Assembly (NCBI RefSeq): GCF_001905345.1
Contig: NZ_LFBV01000008.1
Coordinates: 370,717-434,716 of the forward strand
Direction: 5' to 3'
DNA length: 64,000 bases
Source of the DNA: Streptomyces uncialis
GTDB lineage: Bacteria > Actinomycetota > Actinomycetes > Streptomycetales > Streptomycetaceae
Shown here: one piece after another, positions 18,079 through 26,361 of the stretch
Layout: each line of letters begins with the position of its first letter
Position numbering within the stretch: the first letter of the stretch is position 1
Notes under the pieces: model-generated
Told to the model about the DNA's origin: nothing
Database searches by the model: none
What the model saw: the letters and a program-made list of their open reading frames with translations, nothing else
Program-made: the position numbers and the translations under genes

Positions 18079-18317
18079 GCACCGCACGTCAGTGGTTCAA
18101 GTCGAGCTACAGCGGCGACGAAGGCGGCCAGTGCCTTGAGACCGCCTACACCTGGCACAAGTCCAGCTACAGCGGTAGCGAAGGCGGCGCCTGCGTCGAG
18201 ATAGCCGCCTGCCCGGACACGATCCACGTTCGTGACTCGAAGAACCCCATCGGCCCGGAACTGGCGGTCGCGCCCAGCACGTGGGCGGCGTTCACCACGT
18301 ACGCGGCCGAAGGCTGA
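18075..18317 (+). CDS. DUF397 protein with duplicated N-terminal motif
   Basis: An 80-residue DUF397 protein. The family's opening motif, W-[HFKR]-K-S-S-Y-S-G-x-E-G-G-x-C-[VL]-E, is present twice (residues 7-22 and 27-42, a 20-residue period) before the usual VHVRDSK-x3-GPEL...W-x-AF end. Typical family members have a single copy. The ATG overlaps the Xre stop. DUF397 proteins are small partners, in some loci toxin-like, of DUF5753 regulators; the precise activity is not established here. Confidence 0.88.
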   Translation: MSTARQWFKSSYSGDEGGQCLETAYTWHKSSYSGSEGGACVEIAACPDTIHVRDSKNPIGPELAVAPSTWAAFTTYAAEG

Positions 18318-18416
18318 ACCGCGCAGCCGTACATCGTCCGAAAGGACATGGTTGGCAACCCGTCGCGACGCCGTCACAGTCGAAGCAGACAGGCGGCGTC
18401 GTCGGACGGAGTGGCC

Positions 18417-18734
18417 ATGACCACGGAACGCGACTGGTTCAAGTCGACCCACAGCGGCGACGAAGGCGGCGAATGCCTCGAAGCGTCGTACACGTGGTTC
18501 AGGTCGAGCCACAGCGGCGACCAGGGCGGGCAGTGCGTGGAGACCGCGTACCGCTGGCACAGGTCCAGGTACAGCGGTGACGAAGGCGGCGCGTGCGTGG
18601 AGGTCGCCGCATGTCCCGCAACCGTCCACGTCCGTGACTCCAAGAACACCACCGGCCCGGAACTGGCACTCGCACCCACCACCTGGGCGGCGTTCACCAC
18701 GTACGCGGCCTCAGGACCCGCCCGAGGACGATGA
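18417..18734 (+). CDS. DUF397 protein with triplicated N-terminal motif
   Basis: A 105-residue DUF397 protein in which the W-x-[KR]-S-x-x-SG-D-x-GG-x-C-x-E motif occurs three times at an exact 20-residue period (starting near residues 7, 27 and 47), followed by one complete DUF397 C-terminus. A GGAG lies before the ATG at 18417. It is 99 bp downstream of the two-copy paralogue and appears to be a further expansion of it. Its stop overlaps the next gene's ATG (ATGA). Confidence 0.88.
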   Translation: MTTERDWFKSTHSGDEGGECLEASYTWFRSSHSGDQGGQCVETAYRWHRSRYSGDEGGACVEVAACPATVHVRDSKNTTGPELALAPTTWAAFTTYAASGPARGR

Positions 18735-19270
18735 CCAGCGAGCACGCCGACCGGTACCGGACCGCGCGAGGTACGGGACCGTCCACCCCGTACACCCGGG
18801 ACCAGGGGATCGACTGGTCCGAGTACCGACTCGACAAGCGGTTCGAGCAGGTGCGGGCGGACGCGGAGCTGGCCGCGCTCTTCGGCTGTGAGCCCGGGGA
18901 GCGGCTGCTCGCCAGGCACTTCGTGTTCCACGACAACGACCAGCCCACCCAGATGAGCACCAGCTACGTGCGCTGGTCGGACGTGGCCGGCACACCCGTC
19001 GCGGACCCCATCAACGAACCCTGGCCGGGCGGCACCCGGGCGCAGCTCGCGACCTTGGGGATCAGCGTGAAGCAGGTCACCGAGTCGTTCACGGCGGCCA
19101 TGCCGACGGAGCACGAAGCGGCGGTCCTGCGTATCGGCGCGGGTGTTCCGGTTCTGCGATACACCCGGCGCCATATCGCGGACACCGGCCGCGTCGTGGA
19201 GGTCGCTCACCCGATCGTCCGGCGCGGCGACACCACCGTCGTGGACTTCGTGATCGACCTGGACGACTGA
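18731..19270 (+). CDS. UTRA-domain protein lacking a DNA-binding domain
   Basis: A 179-residue protein that matches the effector-binding UTRA domain of HutC/GntR regulators (LFGCEPGERLLARHFVF..., TPVADPINEPWPGG..., VLRYTRRHIADTGRVVEVAHPIVRRGDT). It has no N-terminal winged helix: only ~35 polar residues precede the domain. The start overlaps the DUF397 stop, so it is translated from that operon. It may be a ligand-sensing remnant recruited into the DUF397 module, or a truncated regulator. Confidence 0.8.
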   Translation: MTSEHADRYRTARGTGPSTPYTRDQGIDWSEYRLDKRFEQVRADAELAALFGCEPGERLLARHFVFHDNDQPTQMSTSYVRWSDVAGTPVADPINEPWPGGTRAQLATLGISVKQVTESFTAAMPTEHEAAVLRIGAGVPVLRYTRRHIADTGRVVEVAHPIVRRGDTTVVDFVIDLDD

Positions 19271-19308
19271 ACGGGCACCCGGGCCGGGTCGCACCGACGC
19301 TCAGCCCG

Positions 19309-19482
19309 TCAGCCCTCGTGCCGCGACGGCACCCGCGTGTAGCGGCGTACGACCGGCTCCAGGTAGTCCGCGTGCGGACCGGCCAGGCCGTCCAGGTCGT
19401 CCGGGGTGCGGACCAACGCGAGCGCGTCCAGCTCGGGTTCACGGCCCTGGGCGCGTTCCACCGGCTCATCGTCATGACGCAT
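19309..19482 (-). CDS. small hypothetical protein
   Basis: A 57-residue acidic reading frame starting MRHDDEPVERAQGREPELD and ending RRYTRVPSRHEG, between the UTRA gene (convergent) and a NUDIX gene (divergent). Codon choice looks coding, with G/C at third positions, but the ribosome binding site is weak (GGGA). No recognised domain. Confidence 0.4.
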   Translation of the reverse strand: MRHDDEPVERAQGREPELDALALVRTPDDLDGLAGPHADYLEPVVRRYTRVPSRHEG

Positions 19483-19549
19483 GCCGTCCCGGCCATTGCC
19501 GAACCGGCCCGCAGGCTTCGCGTTCTCGCGGGCGGTTAGAGTCCGGGCT

Positions 19550-20044
19550 GTGAACGAGCATGAGGCGAAGATGGCCCACCCCCGTATGGCAGCGGGCGCC
19601 CTCTTCTTCGATGAAGCCGGTCGTGTCCTGCTTGTCGAGCCGTCCTACAAGGACCATCTGGACGTTCCGGGTGGATATGTCGAGCGGAACGAGTCGCCCC
19701 TGCAAGCCTGTGTGCGCGAGGTCCGCGAGGAGTTGGCCATCACACCGCGTATCGGCCGGCTGCTCGTGGTCGACTGGGCGCCCAGCCCCGGGGAGGGGGA
19801 CAAGGTGCTCTACCTCTTCGACGGGGGCCTGCTCGGCGTGGATCACCGCCGTCGGATCAGGCTTCAGGCCGACGAGCTGCGCGGCTACGGCTTCCACCAC
19901 GCCGAACGGTTGCCGGAGCTCACCGTCCCCCGCCTCGTGCGCAGGATCAACGCCGGGTTCCAGGCTCGCGCGAGCGGCCTGACCGCGTATCTGGAACACG
20001 GTGAGGCGCCCGAAGCCGTATCGGGCAGCAAGCGGCGCCGGTGA
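19550..20044 (+). CDS. NUDIX hydrolase
   Basis: About 164 residues. The NUDIX box GGYVERNESPLQACVREVREELAI keeps the REx2EE core but lacks the usual Gly after EE, so activity is probable rather than certain. The start is ambiguous. The GTG at 19550 follows TAGAGT by 7 nt, which fits a leaderless transcript; the ATG at 19571 has GAGG at 5-nt spacing. Cytoplasmic; substrate unknown. It converges on an unassigned gene. Confidence 0.85.
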   Translation: MNEHEAKMAHPRMAAGALFFDEAGRVLLVEPSYKDHLDVPGGYVERNESPLQACVREVREELAITPRIGRLLVVDWAPSPGEGDKVLYLFDGGLLGVDHRRRIRLQADELRGYGFHHAERLPELTVPRLVRRINAGFQARASGLTAYLEHGEAPEAVSGSKRRR

Positions 20045-20084
20045 ACTTCCTGGGCCCCGCCCGGGTTCGTCCCCCCGCGACTTG

Positions 20085-20702
20085 TCATGGTGCAAGGGTT
20101 GGTGTGCCGCTGGGGTTCTCGGGGTGGCCGTAGCCGGTCAGGGTGAGGAAGTCGGCCTCGACGGGGGTCAGGTCCGCGATCAGGGCGTCGAGCGGGTAGG
20201 TGGCGACGAAGCGGGCCCGGGTGCTGGTGACGAGCAGGACCGCGAGGGGCTCTTCACCGGGCATGGGGAGACCGGGGTCGATGTCGCCGCCCCAGTACAT
20301 GACCGGCGCTTCGGTGCCGGGGTGCGCGAAGCGGCCCGCACCGGCCAGCATCAGGAGGTCGGTCCGGGTGCGGGTCTCCTCGCCGTGGTAGTCGTACAGA
20401 TAGACCTCAAGCGCCTCGTCACGGTGGCGGAGCAGGTCGTCGCCCCGTGCGGCGCGGGCGGCGAGCAGTTGCTGGGGGGTCTTGTCCCGGTCGGCGCGGA
20501 TTCCGGCCACCGCCTGCGGGTAGTGGGCGGCGAGCGCGGTCATGTCCCAGTCGGGGTCGGCGCCGTCGACGGCCCACCCCGCGTACATCGCGGACGGGTT
20601 CTCGATGATGCCGAGGCCGGGCAGGGGTGTGCGCAGCCACGCGTCGAAGCCGTCGCGCGACATCGGTATCCGTGCCGCCAGCATGAACGAACGAGCGCCC
20701 AT
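20085..20702 (-). CDS. hypothetical protein
   Basis: A 205-residue soluble protein of unknown function. The ATG at 20702 is preceded by GAGGAGG at good spacing. It has no signal peptide or TM segment, and is rich in Asp, Trp and Tyr with a W-G-G-D-I-D-P segment near residue 138. I do not recognise the family. It diverges across about 280 bp from another unassigned gene. Confidence 0.7.
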   Translation of the reverse strand: MGARSFMLAARIPMSRDGFDAWLRTPLPGLGIIENPSAMYAGWAVDGADPDWDMTALAAHYPQAVAGIRADRDKTPQQLLAARAARGDDLLRHRDEALEVYLYDYHGEETRTRTDLLMLAGAGRFAHPGTEAPVMYWGGDIDPGLPMPGEEPLAVLLVTSTRARFVATYPLDALIADLTPVEADFLTLTGYGHPENPSGTPTLAP

Positions 20703-20982
20703 CGGGTGCCTCCTCGGGGCAACGGCGCGGGACCTGACCGGTGTCCGCCCGGCAAACCGGTATCCGGCCCGGAAGGCATCGGGTGCCCCGCACGATAGCC
20801 CCGCCCACCGACACCGCCTCGGGCCCGCGCGCTTCCTCGCGTTGGCGGAGGCTCGGTGGGGGGTGGTTGGATGCGGGACGCTCGCGCACGAGGGCGGGTG
20901 CGTACGTACCGCCGCGTTCACGTACGCCTCGCACCCGGCCAGGGCTGTGCGCGTCGCCGGTGGCTCAAGGAGGGGGCATCCG

Positions 20983-21696
20983 TTGTCCATGCATGTGATC
21001 GAGGACCTGGTCGCGGACTCGGTGCGGGTCCTGGACGGCCATGCCGGGCCGGACGATCCACGGGTGCGGGACCGGTTCGCGGCGCTGTACGGGTTCCAGG
21101 GCGGGTACGACTGCTCGTTCACGCACTTCCGGGTGATGGACATCTTGCTGCGGCGCGGGTTCACGTACCGCTTCCCGGTCGAGCGGCACCCCGACCACGC
21201 CGAGCGGAGCGCGTACTTCGGCGCCCTGACGGAGTTCACCGGTCTGCGCACGTTCGACGAGGACGCGCCCGGCTTCGACGGCTACGCATCCTGGCTGGAG
21301 GACGGCTACGTCGACCCGCCGTTCCTCTACTGCGACGCGGGCACCGCGCTGTGGCGGCGCATGGCCGACGCCGGTGAACTCCACGGACCCGACGCCGTCC
21401 CGCCGCGCCGGACCCCGCTGATCGACGTGGTCCGTGAGATCGCCGTCGCCGCCGAGAAGGAGCGGGACCACGATCTGATCGGCCTCTGGTACGCGTTCGG
21501 CTGCGAGACCCTGGTGAGCGGCCCGGCCGGGTGCCCCTCCGATGTCGGGGAGCTCGCGGAGATGCCCGCCGTACGGGATCTGCGGGCCGTGGTCCGCCGC
21601 ACCGGCGCGCTGTCCGTCGCACGGCGGTCGCCGTACGCGGTCCCCGTGGAGTTCGCCGGTCACCATGAGCTCGAAGCCTGGTGGTGGGAGCTCTAG
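20983..21696 (+). CDS. hypothetical protein
   Basis: A 237-residue soluble protein with no family I recognise. A strong AAGGAGGGGG favours the TTG at 20983 (6-nt spacing) over the ATG two codons later. It contains several Tyr/Phe-rich stretches (YGFQGGYDCSFTHFRVMDILLRRG read in parts) and ends WWWEL. No signal peptide or membrane segment. It converges on the secreted exonuclease-family gene. Confidence 0.7.
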   Translation: MSMHVIEDLVADSVRVLDGHAGPDDPRVRDRFAALYGFQGGYDCSFTHFRVMDILLRRGFTYRFPVERHPDHAERSAYFGALTEFTGLRTFDEDAPGFDGYASWLEDGYVDPPFLYCDAGTALWRRMADAGELHGPDAVPPRRTPLIDVVREIAVAAEKERDHDLIGLWYAFGCETLVSGPAGCPSDVGELAEMPAVRDLRAVVRRTGALSVARRSPYAVPVEFAGHHELEAWWWEL

Positions 21697-21777
21697 GGAC
21701 ACCCGGGCCGCCGGGCCGGAGGGGGCGGCGAGGGCGGGGGATGCGGATGCCGGGGCGACCGGCGCCGACCGCCTCCG

Positions 21778-22746
<969 letters not shown>

Positions 22747-22951
22747 CCATGGCGTCCGGCGTCTCCCCTGACGAGACTAAGGGACGGGCTGTCAGCACCA
22801 CGTATGGTGCACCGGATCTCGCCCCGCCCGCCCGGCCCGCCACCGGACGTGACGCGGCGCCGACACACGGGCGCCGAAACCCGGCCGGACGGCACTTGAT
22901 CGATCCGGGGCGACGGTCGACAGCTTCGTCCTCGGTCCGCCCGGCAGCGCG

Positions 22952-25546
22952 CTATCGGCGCCGCTTGTTCCTCTTGGCCTGGCCGCGCCAGTAGTCGAGT
23001 CCGACCCGGGCAATCCGTAGATGCGGGTGGTTCTCGCTCAGCACCCGTGTCATGTGCTCCAGCAGGTCGGTGAGGGCTTGCGCGGCCCCGGCCGCGTCCC
23101 CGGCCAGCCCGCGCATGCCGGCGAGGTTCCCCCGGGTGATGAGCGTGTCCGGGTGATCTTCACCAAGAACCCGGACACGATCGGCCAGTAACCCGGCGAA
23201 AGCATCCACGGCCCCGGCCACGTCTCCCGCCTGCCCGCGCCAAGCGGCGAGGTTGTTCCGGGTGGTGAAGGTGTCGGGGTGGTCTTCACCCAGCACACGC
23301 ACCATGCGCTTGAGCAGGTCGGCGAAGGCCTCCACAGCTCCGGCCGCGTCCCCCGCCTCCCCCCGCATGGAGGCGAGGTTCCCCTGGGTGATGAGGGTGT
23401 CGGGGTGGTCTACGCCCAAGTCCCGGGCACGGTCGGTCAGCAGCGCGGCGAAAGCATCCACGGCCCCGGCCGCGCCCCCCGCCTGACCTCGCCAAGCGGC
23501 GAGGTTGTTCCGGGTGGTGACCGTCGCGGGGTGATCTTCACCCAGTACCCGGACCCGGTCGGCCAGCAGTGCGGCGAAGGCCTCCGCCGCTCCGGCCGCG
23601 TCCCCCGTCTCCCCGCGCATCCTGGCAAGGTGGCTTCGGGTGGTGAAGGTGTCGGGGTGATCTTCACCCAGCACACGCACCATGCGCTTCAGCAGATCGG
23701 CGAAGGCCGCCGCCGCTCCGGCCGCGTCCCCCGCCTCCCCCCGCATCCGGGCGAGGTTCCCCTGAATGGCGAGGGTGCCCCGGTGAACCGGGCCAAAGAG
23801 CCGGACGTGATCGGCCAGCAACTCGGCGAAGGTCTCCGCCGCTCCGGCCGCGTCCCCCGCCTGACCTCGCCAGAAGGCGAAATCGTTACGGGCGCCGAAT
23901 GCGGCGGGGTGGTCCGCGCCGAAGTGGTGGCGGATGGTCCCGGCAAGGTGCTGGTAGTGGTCGCGAGCCGCGACCAACTGGCCGTTCGATCCGTAGCTGT
24001 AGCCCGTACGGAACAGCACCGCGTGCACGTCCGGCCGGTGGAGGGCGTCCTCGGCACAGCCGGCGAGAGCGATGGCGTTGGCACGCAGGGTCTGGGCGAA
24101 ACCGGTGTCGCGTTCGATGGCGGGCCAGGCAGCGATGAGCGCGTCACCTGTGGTGCGTGCGATGCGGTCGAACCGCTCGGCGGTCAGGGTGTCGCGGGTG
24201 GCGCGCTGGATGAGCTGGTGGACGCGGACGGCCTGGTGCGGGGTTTCGGGGGTGTGGTCGAGGAGGCTGAGCCGGTGCAGGGCCCGCAGGGCGTGGACCG
24301 CGTCCCGAACGGATACCGGGCCTCCTTGCCCGGTGGTGTCCGGGGTAGCGAGGTGGGCCAGGACCGGCGGGCTGGTGAGTACGTCGTGGGGGATGCCGTT
24401 CGCGTCCAGCATGGCGACCAGTTGGAGCATGGGACGGGCCAGGCCGACGGGGCGCAGGGTGTCGGCGCGCTCGACGGAGAGGGACCAGGCGGCTGCCAGG
24501 GGAAGGGCCTGGTCGTCGGGCAGGGCGTCGGGAGCCGTGTCGGTGAGGGTGGTGGTGCGGTCGGCGAGGAGTTCCCGGTAGGTGGCCACGGTGTCGCCGG
24601 AGTCGATGAGGTAGGCGGCGGCCTGCGCGAGGGCCAGGGGAAGGTGTCCCAGCTCGCGGACCAGGGCGTCCAGTTGGTCGGCGGGCTCGGTGCGGTCGTG
24701 GGCGGCGAGGGAGGTCGCGAGGTAGGTGAGGGCTTCCCTCTCGCTGAACACGCCGACCTGGATCAGGCGGCGGCCGTCCCCGGCGAGAGCGGCGTCCCGT
24801 CGGCGGGTGGTGATCAGAGTGCGGCCGTGTCCGCCTGCCGGGGGCCACAGTCCGCGCAGGTCGGCGGGGTCGGTGACATCGTCCAGGACGATCAGCCACC
24901 GGCACGGCCGCGTCCCGGCCTTGGGGGTGAGCCAGGCCAGGAAGGAACGCGCGGCCCGCTCCGGATCACCCGGATCGGCCCGGCACAGCTCGACACCGGC
25001 CTGCGCGTACCCGGCCACGACGGCCTCCCGGGTACTCGCGGTGACCCACACCAGCACGTCCAGACCGCCGTACTCCCACGCGGTACTGGCGTAGTCGGCG
25101 GCGAGCTGGGTCTTCCCCACCCCGCCCATACCGGTCAGGACCTGGGACAGCACAGCCGTACCGCCACCGTCGATCCTCGTGGCCAACTGATCCACCGCAC
25201 CACGATGCTGGAACGAGCGCGCCCGGAGCGGGATGACACCGACCTGGTGCGGCCACGGAGCAGGTTCCTGGGGCGCGCGCTGAACCACGTTCAAGGTGTC
25301 GATGTGCATATGACCGGTGCTGGCGACTCCGCCGTCGGTGGCGTTCGCGTCCCCGGTACCGGACACGCTCACCGGACCCCCGGGCGCCTGTCCGGTCCCC
25401 GGTGCCGGGCCGCGAAAGCCGGTCACGGCCGTACTGCCGGAGGCCGCCACGGCTTCGCCGGTACCGGACACCGTGACCTCCGGGGCACCGGCGGAGGCGT
25501 CAGGCCGAGTGCTTCTGCCCGGGCCACGCGGTCGTTCCCTCTTCAC
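22952..25546 (-). CDS. STAND/NB-ARC NTPase with TPR-like repeats and N-terminal signalling-type motifs
   Basis: An 864-residue NLR-like protein. Residues 1-90 are low complexity with two copies of a V-S-G-T-G-x-A-x-A motif (26-43, 61-78). An NB-ARC/AP-ATPase domain follows, with Walker A GMGGVGKT (139-146), Walker B WLIVLDD, and a GHLPLAL (GLPL) motif, then a winged-helix-like linker. The C-terminus is 7.5 tandem 42-residue TPR-like units (23929 down to 22955) of consensus RVLGEDHPDT..R.NLA..RG.AGDAAGA. STAND ATPases oligomerise on sensing ligands through the repeat domain. The start GTG has GGGGGAG upstream, 22 bp after the partner gene's stop, so they form an operon. Confidence 0.9.
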   Translation of the reverse strand: MKRERPRGPGRSTRPDASAGAPEVTVSGTGEAVAASGSTAVTGFRGPAPGTGQAPGGPVSVSGTGDANATDGGVASTGHMHIDTLNVVQRAPQEPAPWPHQVGVIPLRARSFQHRGAVDQLATRIDGGGTAVLSQVLTGMGGVGKTQLAADYASTAWEYGGLDVLVWVTASTREAVVAGYAQAGVELCRADPGDPERAARSFLAWLTPKAGTRPCRWLIVLDDVTDPADLRGLWPPAGGHGRTLITTRRRDAALAGDGRRLIQVGVFSEREALTYLATSLAAHDRTEPADQLDALVRELGHLPLALAQAAAYLIDSGDTVATYRELLADRTTTLTDTAPDALPDDQALPLAAAWSLSVERADTLRPVGLARPMLQLVAMLDANGIPHDVLTSPPVLAHLATPDTTGQGGPVSVRDAVHALRALHRLSLLDHTPETPHQAVRVHQLIQRATRDTLTAERFDRIARTTGDALIAAWPAIERDTGFAQTLRANAIALAGCAEDALHRPDVHAVLFRTGYSYGSNGQLVAARDHYQHLAGTIRHHFGADHPAAFGARNDFAFWRGQAGDAAGAAETFAELLADHVRLFGPVHRGTLAIQGNLARMRGEAGDAAGAAAAFADLLKRMVRVLGEDHPDTFTTRSHLARMRGETGDAAGAAEAFAALLADRVRVLGEDHPATVTTRNNLAAWRGQAGGAAGAVDAFAALLTDRARDLGVDHPDTLITQGNLASMRGEAGDAAGAVEAFADLLKRMVRVLGEDHPDTFTTRNNLAAWRGQAGDVAGAVDAFAGLLADRVRVLGEDHPDTLITRGNLAGMRGLAGDAAGAAQALTDLLEHMTRVLSENHPHLRIARVGLDYWRGQAKRNKRRR
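22955..23929. repeat. 126-bp tandem repeats encoding TPR-like units
   Basis: Unit boundaries fall at 23929, 23803, 23677, 23551, 23425, 23299, 23173 and 23047, reading down the minus strand. The units at 23299-23174 and 23551-23426 are nearly identical in protein, as are those at 23425-23300 and 23803-23678 in their distal parts. The pattern suggests recent duplication or gene conversion within the array. Confidence 0.85.
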
Positions 25547-25568
25547 ATCTGCTCCCCCGGCAGGCCGC

Positions 25569-25922
25569 TCAGGTGTAGTCGATACCGGTGACCGCGCTGC
25601 TGCCCGCGCCGGACGCGGTGGCGTTCCCGGTGTCCTCCGCCTTCGCCGATCCGCCGCCACGGCCCTGCGGACGCCGGATACCCGTGACGGCCGTCCCGCC
25701 GCCGCTCGCGTCCGCCGTCCCGGTGCGGGTCGCCGAGTCGTCCGGGCCGTCCCCCGACCGCTGGAACAGTGCCCAGACCAGGGCCATCACACCGGCACCG
25801 GCCTGCACGGAGGCGCCGACCAGCTGTCCCGCGCCGGGGCCGTCCAACAGCCAGATCAACGGCGTGGAGACCACTCCCGCCGCCCCCAGCACAATGACCG
25901 TGACCTTCCACGCTCGTGTCAC
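25569..25922 (-). CDS. two-TM mini-protein with C-terminal motif shared with the adjacent STAND NTPase
   Basis: A 117-residue protein with two hydrophobic helices (about 7-26 and 33-54) and a polar C-terminal half. Two motif copies, TGTADASGGGTAVTG (67-81) and TGNATASGAGSSAVTG (98-113), match the spacing and order of two copies in the N-terminus of the next protein. The start GTG has GGGGGATC upstream. First gene of a two-gene operon with the STAND NTPase. By analogy with bacterial NLR systems using homotypic amyloid-like motifs, it may be the membrane effector; this is inference. Confidence 0.75.
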   Translation of the reverse strand: MTRAWKVTVIVLGAAGVVSTPLIWLLDGPGAGQLVGASVQAGAGVMALVWALFQRSGDGPDDSATRTGTADASGGGTAVTGIRRPQGRGGGSAKAEDTGNATASGAGSSAVTGIDYT

Positions 25923-26361
25923 GCCGATCCCCCCTGCTCCAGCGGCACGCCCGTCGACCGCCGACAGGCCGCCCGCAGCCACTATTCCAGCGATGCCGCG
26001 CCGTCGCACAACACAACGGCTCTGTGGGGGCGTTCGGGGGGTGCCGTCGGACCGGGTGGGGCCGACGGCACGCACCCCGTCCAGGACCCTGGTGCTGCCG
26101 CACGGCTCCCGCTCCGGCTCACCGCGCCGACCGGCCCCGGGACGGATCACCGAAATTCCCCGACGTTCCCTCAGATTCCCCTACAACCCTCGCCCCCCTT
26201 CGGAAGTCCCTCTTACGCCGAACACCCGTGCGTCTCAGGGACCCCGCCGATACCGGGCGGTACCCCGGGCGCACGTGGGCGGGCGGCTACTTCGACGACG
26301 GGCGACGCCCGCACGAATGACCCGGACGCCCGAGAGGGCGTCCCCACCGCAGGAGATCCGT
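25923..26361. promoter_or_regulatory. divergent intergenic region, no gene seen
   Basis: 439 bp between the two-TM gene and the secreted FG-GAP gene. Reading frames here lack ribosome binding sites and family similarity. It must hold the promoters of both transcription units; no clear operator was found. Confidence 0.5.

Noticed and set aside
23279..25591. 770-codon plus-strand open frame opposite the STAND NTPase gene
   Set aside because: Antisense of a well-supported gene with matching motifs on the minus strand.
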